DNA of 64,000 bases, taken from AG2 sp036493735. Lineage in GTDB: Bacteria; Gemmatimonadota; Gemmatimonadetes; Gemmatimonadales; Gemmatimonadaceae. The DNA is taken from NCBI GenBank assembly GCA_036493735.1, contig DASXPH010000141.1:1-64000 (forward strand). The letters run 5' to 3'. The notes below the pieces were generated by a model, which made no database searches, was not told the origin of the DNA, and saw nothing but the letters and a program-made list of their open reading frames with translations. A program made the position numbers and the translations under genes. Within the stretch, counting starts at the first letter, position 1, and each line of letters starts with the position of its first letter. Below, in pieces: positions 47,671 through 56,521 of this stretch.

Positions 47671-50172
47671 ATGGACCCGCATTCCACATCGCAAACCGTT
47701 CGAAAGCATCAATCGATCTCGGCGCCGGCGACTTCGCCGGCCGGGATGGCGCGCGAGAATTCGCCACAGCGATGGGAGTGGGAGCAACTTTATAAATCGA
47801 CGAGTCGCGTGTCGTGGACGCGATATCTTGCCGCACTCCGTCGCTACAAGTTTCTCCTCGCCCTGGTCATCGCCGTCGCAATCGGCGCCGGCATCTTCGC
47901 GGCGCGATACGTCAAGCCCGTGTACGTCGTGCACTCGACCATCTGGATCACGCCCGACACGCGCCAGAACGATAGAGCTGCTCCGATCCGTGGCGATGAA
48001 GTGATGCACGCGGCTGCGTGGCCAGAGCTCCTCACGAGCTTCGCCATTCTGGAAAGAGTAGCGCAGCGTCTGGCGCTGTACGTCACGCCAGTCGTGCGCG
48101 GCGACTCCGTACTTTTACGGGGATTTCGCACCACTAACTCCTTTCGACCGGGACAGTACGCGCTCGCGATCGATTCACGCGGCCGTCTGTTCACGCTCTC
48201 ACTCGTCAAAGGGCCGCGTGTGGAGACGGGCGTCGTCGGCGACTCGATCGGTCGCACGGTCGGCTTTCTCTGGGCACCGCCAGCTGCGATGCTCGGGCGT
48301 GGCCGAACGATTCGATTCAACCTGGTATCGCCACGGACCGCGGCGCTCGGGTTGCGCGAGACGATCACGAGCTCGCTCCCCGAAGGCAGCAACCTGCTGC
48401 GGGTCTCGATGACGGGCACCGACCCGCAGCGACTCACCGCGATAATGCAAGCGTTAGTGAACGAGTTCGTCGCTGAAGCAGCCGATTTGAAGAAGCGAAA
48501 CCTGGTCGAAGTCGCGAGAACGCTCGACAAGCAGCTCGACGTGGCCGCCCGCGACCTGCGTGATGCGGAGAACGCGCTCGAAGCATTCCGCGTCCGCACC
48601 ATTACCCTGCCGTCGGAGGCAACTGCGGGGACCCGTGGCGAAGGATTGGCGACTGGCGCCTCAACGCCGGCGACCGCACGTACGGCCGCCGCGACCGATG
48701 AGCGTACAAGTAATCCAGTGGCCGCGAGCTTCTTCTCTGAAGAAGTAACCTACGACGTAGCCCATCGCGAACGTCTTGGTCTCGAGCGCACGATGGCGGC
48801 GGTCCGGCAAGGCTCGCTCGGATTGGGTGCCTTGAGCGCCATCCCCATAGTGCGAATCGATCCAGACGTGCAGGCTGCATTGCACGTCCTGGCTCAGAAA
48901 GAGAGTGCCCTCGTTGCCGCGCGAAAGGAATTCACCGACGCGCACCCCACCGTGCGTGCGCTCGTCGGCGAAGTGAACGAGCTGCGCACCGTCACGGTGC
49001 CACGCGCCGTCGATGGCTTGATCACGCTTCTCAGGATGCAGGAAGCCGATCTGCAGGACCGGGTGCAGAGTACGGCGCGGGAGCTTCGCGACGTCCCCGT
49101 TCGCTCCATCGAGGAGGCGCGACTTCGGCGCAGCGTCGGGACGAGTGAGAATCTTTACGCAATGCTCAAGAGCCGTTCGGCCGAGGCGAACCTTGCCGAA
49201 GCCAGCGCTGTCTCTGACGTGAGCGTGCTCGACGCGCCCGTGACGCCAGAGACACCGTCGAGTAATCGCGCACCATTCGTCATCGTGCTCGCGGTACTCG
49301 TCGGCTTCGGTGCTGCGGGCGCGCTTGCCTTCCTTCTCGACCGCTACGATCCGCGATTCCACTATCCGGAGCAGGCCAGCGAGGAGTTGGGTCTCGATAT
49401 CATCGGTGTGATTCCGCCAGTCAGGCACGACGAGCTTCGCGACGAGGCAGAGGCGATGCAGCTCGTCGAGGCGTTCCGCACGGTCAGGCTCGGTGTCGCG
49501 CAAGTCGCCGATCTCGCCGGACGCGTTCTCGTCACGATCTCGAGCCCGAACGCCGGTGACGGGAAGTCCATGATCTCCGCGAACCTCGCGCAATCCTTCG
49601 CGGAAGCGGGCTGCCGGACGCTGCTCATCGACGGCGACATTCGCCGCGGCGAATTGGACAAGCGCTTCGAGGTACCGCGATCCCCCGGGCTGTTGGACTA
49701 CGTTACCGGCGACGCCACGCTCGAGGAGATCCTCCACGCAACGAGCAACGACAAGCTGTGGTTGATGACCCGAGGAACGCAGCAGCAGCGCGGTCCGGAG
49801 CTCCTGATGTCGCCCGTGATGCCCGGTCTCATTACCGAGCTCCAACGCCGCTTCGAGGCGGTGATCATCGACTGCTCGCCGTTAGGCGCCGGAATCGATC
49901 CCTTCATCCTCGGCTCGGCGACCGGCAACATGTTGCTCGTCCTTCGCGCCGGCGAATCGAACCGGAAGCTCGCCGAGGCGAAGCTGAAGCTCCTCACCCG
50001 ACTGCCCATTCGTATTCTCGGGGCGGTCCTCAACGACGTGAGGATGTCGGGTGACTTCCAATATTACTCATACACCTACACTGACGTGAAGGAAGAGTCG
50101 AAGCTGCCCGCGCTCGAGACGCAGATCGACGAGTTCGCGCGTCGTTCGGGGCTGGTGTCTTCCGATCGCTGA
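47671..50172 (+). CDS. Polysaccharide co-polymerase with bacterial tyrosine kinase (Wzc type)
   Basis: An 833-residue BY-kinase. A first membrane helix (about 57-77), a large periplasmic coiled-coil domain, a second helix (about 540-560) and a cytoplasmic kinase follow. The kinase has Walker A SPNAGDGKSM (near 628), Walker A' LLIDGDIRRG, Walker B VIIDCSPL and a C-terminal tyrosine cluster (QYYSYTY, near 796). It controls chain length and export with the Wza-like partner encoded next. The start is uncertain: an ATG at 47671 is chosen over a GTG six codons earlier. Confidence 0.93.
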   Translation: MDPHSTSQTVRKHQSISAPATSPAGMARENSPQRWEWEQLYKSTSRVSWTRYLAALRRYKFLLALVIAVAIGAGIFAARYVKPVYVVHSTIWITPDTRQNDRAAPIRGDEVMHAAAWPELLTSFAILERVAQRLALYVTPVVRGDSVLLRGFRTTNSFRPGQYALAIDSRGRLFTLSLVKGPRVETGVVGDSIGRTVGFLWAPPAAMLGRGRTIRFNLVSPRTAALGLRETITSSLPEGSNLLRVSMTGTDPQRLTAIMQALVNEFVAEAADLKKRNLVEVARTLDKQLDVAARDLRDAENALEAFRVRTITLPSEATAGTRGEGLATGASTPATARTAAATDERTSNPVAASFFSEEVTYDVAHRERLGLERTMAAVRQGSLGLGALSAIPIVRIDPDVQAALHVLAQKESALVAARKEFTDAHPTVRALVGEVNELRTVTVPRAVDGLITLLRMQEADLQDRVQSTARELRDVPVRSIEEARLRRSVGTSENLYAMLKSRSAEANLAEASAVSDVSVLDAPVTPETPSSNRAPFVIVLAVLVGFGAAGALAFLLDRYDPRFHYPEQASEELGLDIIGVIPPVRHDELRDEAEAMQLVEAFRTVRLGVAQVADLAGRVLVTISSPNAGDGKSMISANLAQSFAEAGCRTLLIDGDIRRGELDKRFEVPRSPGLLDYVTGDATLEEILHATSNDKLWLMTRGTQQQRGPELLMSPVMPGLITELQRRFEAVIIDCSPLGAGIDPFILGSATGNMLLVLRAGESNRKLAEAKLKLLTRLPIRILGAVLNDVRMSGDFQYYSYTYTDVKEESKLPALETQIDEFARRSGLVSSDR

Positions 50173-50267
50173 GTCGATTGATACCGGCGCTCGACTACAC
50201 CGCCCGTTTGTAGCGCAAGGCACGCAGATTGAATGTCATCCGTCACAATCCGACGCCGGATGTTTCC

Positions 50268-50969
50268 ATGTGGTGGCAGACGCCGCTCTCTAATCTTCCT
50301 CTCATCAAATCGGCGAACCTCGCGGGAGCTCGCGCGTGGCGATGCGCCTGTGTTGCAAGTACGCTGATCGCGTCGGTCGCCGGCGCCCAGAGTGCGAGCA
50401 TCGACAGCGCGCCGCCCCGTCACGACTTTCAGCCCGGCGATCGTATGATTGTCGTGACCCGCGGCGATTCCCTGGTCGTGGACACGCTCACCGTGCAAGC
50501 GGATGGCACCGTGAGCTTGCGAGGCGTCCCTGCGATCGCGCTCACCGGCGTCCCTCGATCAGAGCTACGTCCCTATCTGGCGGCGCAGTTGCACCAGTAC
50601 GCAAAACGCGATGTGATTCGCGCCGATCCGCTCATTCGCGTCGGCATCGTCGGCGAGGTCGCCCACCCGGGATACTACCGCGTGCCGCTCGCAACGACCT
50701 TGGGCGATGCACTGATGATCGCGGGCGGACCAACGCCCCAGACGGATCTGACGCGCATCAGTGTCCGGCGAGGGCAGCGTACCGTCATCGGCGCGCGCAG
50801 CTTGCGCGACGCCATGGTACGCGGAGAATATCTCGGCGACCTTGGCGTGGATGCGGGCGACGAGATTGTCCTGAAGCCGATACCGACAAAGAACTGGATG
50901 CTCATCACTCAGCTGGGCGGCCTCGCGACCGGGCTCGTCCTGGCCCTTCACGCATTCAAAGCTTTCTAA
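50268..50969 (+). CDS. Polysaccharide export protein (Wza-like) with SLBB domain
   Basis: A 233-residue protein with a signal peptide ending ASVAGAQ. The Poly_export motif FQPGDRMIVVTRGD is followed by a PES-like domain and an SLBB repeat (VGIVGEVAHPGYYRVPLATTLGDALMIAGG), then a C-terminal hydrophobic segment (MLITQLGGLATGLVLAL). It is shorter than Wza and lacks the lipobox, resembling the two-part export systems of other phyla. It would form or contact the periplasmic/outer-membrane channel fed by the Wzc-like protein. Confidence 0.88.
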   Translation: MWWQTPLSNLPLIKSANLAGARAWRCACVASTLIASVAGAQSASIDSAPPRHDFQPGDRMIVVTRGDSLVVDTLTVQADGTVSLRGVPAIALTGVPRSELRPYLAAQLHQYAKRDVIRADPLIRVGIVGEVAHPGYYRVPLATTLGDALMIAGGPTPQTDLTRISVRRGQRTVIGARSLRDAMVRGEYLGDLGVDAGDEIVLKPIPTKNWMLITQLGGLATGLVLALHAFKAF

Positions 50970-51003
50970 TCGGGCAAGCGTGACATCAGCGGAGGTTTAG
51001 ACG

Positions 51004-51948
51004 GTGGATAGTGGGGCGATGCGGCCACACGCCGAGGCGCAGGAGCAACGCTTGCACCAGGAAGGCATGACTGCCGAGACGCAGGGCGATTCGGTCGCGG
51101 TACCAATCGCCAACAGCCTCTCGCTCATGCTCGGATCGATGGCGGACGCGCCGCAAGCTGGGCCGACGTCCGCAACGGCAGGAGGGGCCGCGGCGCACGC
51201 GTTGTTGGAGATTGCCGCCGCCCCACCGCCACCCTTCGAGGTCGCCGCGCTCGCGCGGTATCAGCGGCTCGAGCGCGTCGTCAACGTCACTGTCGCCGCC
51301 ATCGGACTGATCGTCGCGGCGCCGCTGATGCTCGTCATCGCGATCGCGGTCAAGCTGACGTCGGCCGGACCCATCCTCTATCGTCAGCCTCGAGTGGGTC
51401 TCAACCGTCGCGGGATGCGACTGCACGCCCGCCGCCGCAGTGACAGCCGGTGGCAATTGTGGGCCCGTTTCCTCGCTCAGCATGACGATCTGCGCGCCCG
51501 GGATCTCGGCGGCGAGATCTTCATGATTTACAAGTTTAGAACAATGTGCGAAACAGCCGAGCGAGAAACCGGTGCGGTATGGGCACAGAAGAACGATCCG
51601 CGCAGTACCTCGATCGGCTGTTTTCTGAGGAAGTTCCGCCTCGACGAGCTGCCGCAGCTCTTCAATGTACTGTTGGGCGACATGAACATCGTCGGACCCC
51701 GACCAGAGCGGCCGAGTATCTTCGCGCGACTCTCGGAGGAGATCGAGGATTATCCGCTGCGGCAGCGGGCGAAACCAGGCATCACGGGCTGGGCGCAGAT
51801 TCACCTGATGTACGACTCATGCGTCGATGATGTCCGTAAGAAAGTGCGATACGATCTCGAGTATCTGCGCCAGAGAAGCATTTTGCGAGATCTGAAGATC
51901 ATGGCGAAGACGCTTCCGTCGGTGATCTTCAAACGCCGCGGATGGTGA
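51004..51948 (+). CDS. Undecaprenyl-phosphate sugar-1-phosphate transferase (small PGT/WcaJ-WbaP type)
   Basis: A 314-residue protein from GTG 51004 with a GGAGG site. A long Ala/Gln-rich N-terminal tail (1-85) precedes one membrane hairpin (about 90-116) and the bacterial sugar transferase domain: YRQPRVGLNRRG, YKFRTM, RKFRLDELPQLFNVLLGDMNIVGPRPE and PGITGWAQIH. The catalytic Asp-Glu pair (DE in LDELPQ) is intact. An extra 30-residue Arg-rich segment splits the first two motifs. It starts repeat-unit synthesis by moving a sugar phosphate to undecaprenyl phosphate at the inner face of the membrane. Confidence 0.94.
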   Translation: MDSGAMRPHAEAQEQRLHQEGMTAETQGDSVAVPIANSLSLMLGSMADAPQAGPTSATAGGAAAHALLEIAAAPPPPFEVAALARYQRLERVVNVTVAAIGLIVAAPLMLVIAIAVKLTSAGPILYRQPRVGLNRRGMRLHARRRSDSRWQLWARFLAQHDDLRARDLGGEIFMIYKFRTMCETAERETGAVWAQKNDPRSTSIGCFLRKFRLDELPQLFNVLLGDMNIVGPRPERPSIFARLSEEIEDYPLRQRAKPGITGWAQIHLMYDSCVDDVRKKVRYDLEYLRQRSILRDLKIMAKTLPSVIFKRRGW

Positions 51949-51955
51949 GACGGAT

Positions 51956-53149
51956 ATGCCGACGCTGGCAACCGAGACGCGAGCCGTGCGAGCGACCGGC
52001 GTGGCGCGAAGGAAGAAGCCGGTGCGCATTGCCTTCTGCATCGACGGGATGGGCATCGGTGGCACTGAGCTCAACGCGATTCGCACGGCGGAGCGACTCG
52101 ATCGATCGCGCTTCGACGTCTCGGCGATCTGTCTGCGAGCGGATGGACCGCTACTGGCCCGCTACCGGGAGCAGGGGATCCCGGTGCTTCATCTTCCGAT
52201 CGAGCGCTTGCACAGCGTCGCCGCGCTGCGGCAGGGAATACGACTCGCGCGATATCTGCGTGCGCAACAGGTAGACATCGTCCACAGTCACGACATCTAC
52301 AACAACATCTTCGCGGCGACGTGGGCGCGAATGGCTGGCACGCCGGTCGTCATCGCCAGCCGGCGGTGGTGGGAGGACTTTCCGCGCAAGGCACTTGGCG
52401 TCGTCAATCGATATGCGTATCGACTCGCGCATTGCGTCATCGCGAACAGTCCCCGTGTCGCCGATCTCCTCGTCGACGACGAAGGCGTGGATGCCAGTCG
52501 CGTCGCCATCATTCCGAACTTCGTCGATGACGCGGCGTTCGAGCCACCGCCGCATGCAACGTCGCTGCAGTTGGTCGATGAGCTGCGAATCCCACCCGAA
52601 GCACTCGTGGTTGGATGCATTGCCGGACTGCGCCCCGTGAAGGACCATGACACGCTCATCCGTGCCGTCGCGAAGATTCGTTCACGCTGGCCCGAGCTGC
52701 GCCTCGTGCTCGTTGGTGACGGTGACGCCCGTGCGTCGTTGGAGCGGCTGGTGCAGGAGCTGAATGTCGCGGAGATCGTCCGATTCGCCGGAGCCAGACC
52801 TAACGAGCCGAATCTGCATCACCTGTTCGACGTCTCGGCGCTCACTTCAGTGGGTGAGGCGTTTCCCAATTCGATCGTCGAGGCGATGGCGGCCGGTCGA
52901 CCCGTGGTCGCGACGCGCGTCGGCGGCGTCATGGATGCAGTCATCGATGGCGAGACGGGCTGTCTCGTCGCATCGCGCGACGTCGACGCGCTGGCGAACG
53001 CTATCGATCACCTTCTCGCTCATCCGGAGCGGCGCCGCGCAATGGGATCGGCCGGCCAGCGCCGAGCTCGCGAGTGCTTTCACGCGAGCAGTGTCCTGTC
53101 CACGTTGGAGACGCTGTACGATCGACTGCTAATGGCCAGGGCCGGCTGA
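51956..53149 (+). CDS. Family 4 glycosyltransferase
   Basis: A 397-residue GT-B enzyme. The N-lobe has CIDGMGIGGTELNAIRTAERL and DIVHSHDIYNN; the C-lobe has LVLVGDGDARASLERLV and the donor motif SVGEAFPNSIVEAMAAGRPVVATRVGG, an E-x7-E pattern. It adds a sugar to the lipid-linked oligosaccharide. The gap from the phosphoglycosyltransferase gene is 7 bp, and the next start overlaps its stop (TGATG). One RCCTAACG motif lies at 52799. Confidence 0.94.
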   Translation: MPTLATETRAVRATGVARRKKPVRIAFCIDGMGIGGTELNAIRTAERLDRSRFDVSAICLRADGPLLARYREQGIPVLHLPIERLHSVAALRQGIRLARYLRAQQVDIVHSHDIYNNIFAATWARMAGTPVVIASRRWWEDFPRKALGVVNRYAYRLAHCVIANSPRVADLLVDDEGVDASRVAIIPNFVDDAAFEPPPHATSLQLVDELRIPPEALVVGCIAGLRPVKDHDTLIRAVAKIRSRWPELRLVLVGDGDARASLERLVQELNVAEIVRFAGARPNEPNLHHLFDVSALTSVGEAFPNSIVEAMAAGRPVVATRVGGVMDAVIDGETGCLVASRDVDALANAIDHLLAHPERRRAMGSAGQRRARECFHASSVLSTLETLYDRLLMARAG

Positions 53150-54600
53150 TGCAGCGGCGAAGTGGACCGCCTGGTGGAGCGGTGTCGCAGTTCGGCGCCG
53201 CCCAGTCCGTCGCCGGCACACCGCCATGGAGCCCGGGATGGGGCGCGCGCGCATACGCCGCCGCGCCTAACGGGACAGACGCATCGCCCGGCATCCTGAC
53301 TGGAGTGCAGTGGACCGTCCCGTTCGTCGCTGTGCTGGCTTACATAGTCGCGGTGACTACGTACCGATTGCCGATCGGAAGCCCGGCAATGATCGCTGGG
53401 CTTGTCGGGTTGGCATTCCAGTCCGAGCCGCGGCGATTTCCGGGTCTGCTGGCCTGGTTCGCGGCATTCATTCTCTGGTGCGCCTTCGGCTACATCCACA
53501 CCTCCTATCCGGATCGAACGTGGGACGGATTGGTGGCGCTCCTGAAGCTCTGGGCGATCGTCCTCGTGTTCGTGAACGCGCTGCGGTCATGGGCGCACGT
53601 GCGATTCTTCATCGTCTTCTTTCTCGCCTGCTTCGCGCTCTACCCGCTCCGCGGAGCGCTCGAGAACTACTTCGTCTACCGCTACACCGTGTTCGGGCGC
53701 GCGGTCTGGAACCAGGCGTTCGAGAATCCGAACGACCTGGCGGCCTTCGCGGTGCTGCAGCTCGCTATGGTCGCGGCGCTGCTCTCTCTCGAACGGCGAT
53801 GGTGGGTGAAGCGTGGCGCACAGGTCGGCGTGGTGCTCCTGCCGCTGTTGATTCTCATGACGCAGTCGCGCGGCGGCTTCATTGCCCTGGCGGTCTTCGC
53901 ACTGGGCTGCGCCGTCGGACAATGGCGTCGTCTGCGGGCGCTCTTCGAGACGCCGCGTCGCATTCGCCTGACGCTCCTCTCGGTCGCGGCGCTCATTGGC
54001 GTGTCATTCTTTGCGCCGGATGGTGTATGGACCCGGCTGGCGGGACTCAAGCACCTCACGAACACCGAGCAGCTGAACGAAGTCGACAGCGAAGGCTCCG
54101 CGCGTCAACGCTGGGAGATCTGGCGCGTCGCGACGAAGATCATCGGCGAGCACCAGGCGTTAGGCGTCGGCGTGACAGCCTATCCGCTCGCCCATGCGGT
54201 CTACGCGAGAGGGGAGGAGTTCGCTCCGACTGCCGCGGGAGAGCGTGACACCCACAGCACCCTCTTGAATCTTCTCGCGGAAACCGGCTTTCCTGGCACA
54301 CTCCTTTTTCTGGGACTGGTCATCAGTGTCGTCATCGGCGCCGAGCGCGTGCGACGGGAGTGCCGACGACGATCGTCGCCGCTGGCGATGCCCTTGTTCT
54401 TTCTCGAGATCGGTCTGCTCGCATTCTTCGCCGCGGGCACGTTCGGCTCCTTCGGATATGTCGCCTTTCTCTATATCCATCTCGCGCTCATCTGGGTAAC
54501 CACGGATCTCGCTCGTCACGAGCTCGCGACGAGCGCGCCGTGGAGGCGCCCGGGCACGATGTTCGGGAACGCCCGCGCCGCCCACTCACACTCTTCGTGA
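53149..54600 (+). CDS. O-antigen ligase / polymerase-family membrane protein
   Basis: A 483-residue protein with about ten membrane helices. A large extracytoplasmic loop near residues 330-390 contains GSARQRWEIWRVATKIIGEHQALGVGV, matching the Wzy_C/WaaL pattern, and ILMTQSRGGFIALAVFALG lies before it. Proteins of this kind polymerise or transfer glycan from undecaprenyl diphosphate; exosortase-linked loci carry close relatives. Its ATG shares a base with the preceding TGA. Ligase versus polymerase cannot be decided from sequence. Confidence 0.87.
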   Translation: MQRRSGPPGGAVSQFGAAQSVAGTPPWSPGWGARAYAAAPNGTDASPGILTGVQWTVPFVAVLAYIVAVTTYRLPIGSPAMIAGLVGLAFQSEPRRFPGLLAWFAAFILWCAFGYIHTSYPDRTWDGLVALLKLWAIVLVFVNALRSWAHVRFFIVFFLACFALYPLRGALENYFVYRYTVFGRAVWNQAFENPNDLAAFAVLQLAMVAALLSLERRWWVKRGAQVGVVLLPLLILMTQSRGGFIALAVFALGCAVGQWRRLRALFETPRRIRLTLLSVAALIGVSFFAPDGVWTRLAGLKHLTNTEQLNEVDSEGSARQRWEIWRVATKIIGEHQALGVGVTAYPLAHAVYARGEEFAPTAAGERDTHSTLLNLLAETGFPGTLLFLGLVISVVIGAERVRRECRRRSSPLAMPLFFLEIGLLAFFAAGTFGSFGYVAFLYIHLALIWVTTDLARHELATSAPWRRPGTMFGNARAAHSHSS

Positions 54601-54610
54601 CCTCAGACTC

Positions 54611-56521
54611 ATGTGCGGCATTGCTGGGTGGATGGGCGCGGTTCCGACGGGGCATGAACCGCTGGCGGATCTCGAGAGCATGTGCAACGCGATCCTCCAC
54701 CGCGGGCCCGACGACGACGGTCAGTACATTGCGCCGGGCATCGCCGTCGGCATGCGACGACTCAGCATCATCGATGTCGCTGGTGGTCGCCAGCCAGTGC
54801 ATAACGAGGATGGCACCGTGTGTGCGGTGTTCAATGGCGAGATCTACAATTACCGCCAGCTGCGTCGGGAATTGGCGCGAAAGGGCCATGACCTGACGAG
54901 TCACGGTGACTCCGAGACGCTCGTTCATCTGTACGAGGAATTTGGTGACGGCTTCGTCCACGCACTGCGTGGCATGTTCGGGATCGCCATCTGGGACGTG
55001 CGACGCCGGCGACTCCTCCTCGCGCGAGATCGACTGGGCATCAAGCCACTTTACTATTGGCTGACGCCGGAGCGGCTTGCCTTCGCGTCGGAGCTCCGAA
55101 GTTTTCTTGCCTTGCCCGACTTTCCGCGCACCATCGATCGGCGAGCGATCGGACAATACCTGACCCTGGGGTACGTCCCCGATCCGCTTTCGGTATTCCG
55201 TGATGTGCACAAGCTTCCGCCCGGGCATTTGCTCACCCGCGACAGCGCTGGACACATCGAGATCGAGCGGTACTGGTCGCCACTTTCCATCGAGCAACGG
55301 GATATTGGGGAAGCGGAGGGTACGGAAGAGCTCCGACGATTGTTGAACGAGTCGGTGGCGTGTCATCTCGAGTCCGACGTTCCGCTTGGCGCCTTCCTGT
55401 CCGGCGGTGTCGATTCGTCCGCGGTCGTGGCGTACATGAGCCGCCTCATGGATCGGCCGGTACGAACATTCTCAATCGGATTTCAGGAGCGGGAATTCAA
55501 CGAAGCGCCGCACGCCGCAGAGGTCGCGAAAGCGCTCGGCACACGGCACACGGAGCTCATCGTTCGTCCGGACGTCGATGCCCTCGTGGAAGAAATCGTC
55601 CGCGGCTTCGACGAGCCATTCGGCGATTCGTCCGCCATCCCCACGTATCTGGTCTCGCGCCTGGCGCGCGAGCAGGTCACCGTGGCGTTGTCCGGTGATG
55701 GCGGAGACGAACTGTTCGGCGGCTACACGCGATATGCCGAGCTACTGCATCGGCGCGAGTTGCAACCTCCGGCGATTCGGGCGCTGCTCCGTACGGTCGC
55801 GCGCGCACTTCCATACGCGACGCCAGGACGCAATCGACTTCTGGATCTTGCGCGGAGTCGCTGGGGCCGATACGCGGCGACGGTTGCGGTTGCACCGGCG
55901 GCGAGTGACGGCGGCATCGCGCGCGCCGATGTTGCCGAGGATGTAGGGTCGCTCGATCAGTTGCTCGAGCGCTGGATGAGCGAGACGTCTGGGCGCGAAG
56001 CGATGACACGGATGATGCTCGTGGACGTGCAAAGCTATCTTCCCGGCGACATCCTCACGAAAGTCGATCGGATGAGCATGGCGGTGTCGCTCGAGGCGCG
56101 CGTGCCCCTCCTCGACCACGCCGTCGTTGAGTTCGCGCTCGCGTTGCCATCTCGTCTTACGATGCGCGACGGAAAGGGGAAGTGGCTTCTCCGCGAGTCA
56201 ATTCGCGATCTCGTTCCGCCGCGAGTGCTCGAGCGGCCGAAGCAGGGGTTCGGCGTGCCCCTTTGCGATTGGTTCCGGCGCGAGTTGCGCCACCGAGTCA
56301 GCTCGCTCTCGCGAGACGATTCGCCGATCTACGCCTTCGCCGATCGCGCGGCAGTACGCCGCATAGTCGCCGAGCATCAGATCGGCCGTCGCGATCATAG
56401 TTTGCTCATCTGGCGCCTGCTCGTGCTCGACCTGTGGCTGCGTTGCCTCGACCGCGGCGAGCTTGGCCGACCATCGGGCGCGGAGCTCGCGCCCAACATG
56501 GCTGTGCATGTTCCCGCATAG
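54611..56521 (+). CDS. asnB: Glutamine-dependent asparagine synthase-like amidotransferase (first copy)
   Basis: A 636-residue class II amidotransferase: Cys2 (MCGIAGW), the glutaminase domain with FNGEIYNYRQLR and HGDSETL, then the synthase domain with SGGVDSS (about 262-268), the SGDGGDELFGGYTRY loop and KVDRMSMAVSLEARVPLLDHAVVEFA. All catalytic motifs look intact. Within a polysaccharide locus, homologues often amidate a sugar carboxylate (WbpS type) rather than aspartate. It lies 10 bp after the ligase gene. Confidence 0.95.
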   Translation: MCGIAGWMGAVPTGHEPLADLESMCNAILHRGPDDDGQYIAPGIAVGMRRLSIIDVAGGRQPVHNEDGTVCAVFNGEIYNYRQLRRELARKGHDLTSHGDSETLVHLYEEFGDGFVHALRGMFGIAIWDVRRRRLLLARDRLGIKPLYYWLTPERLAFASELRSFLALPDFPRTIDRRAIGQYLTLGYVPDPLSVFRDVHKLPPGHLLTRDSAGHIEIERYWSPLSIEQRDIGEAEGTEELRRLLNESVACHLESDVPLGAFLSGGVDSSAVVAYMSRLMDRPVRTFSIGFQEREFNEAPHAAEVAKALGTRHTELIVRPDVDALVEEIVRGFDEPFGDSSAIPTYLVSRLAREQVTVALSGDGGDELFGGYTRYAELLHRRELQPPAIRALLRTVARALPYATPGRNRLLDLARSRWGRYAATVAVAPAASDGGIARADVAEDVGSLDQLLERWMSETSGREAMTRMMLVDVQSYLPGDILTKVDRMSMAVSLEARVPLLDHAVVEFALALPSRLTMRDGKGKWLLRESIRDLVPPRVLERPKQGFGVPLCDWFRRELRHRVSSLSRDDSPIYAFADRAAVRRIVAEHQIGRRDHSLLIWRLLVLDLWLRCLDRGELGRPSGAELAPNMAVHVPA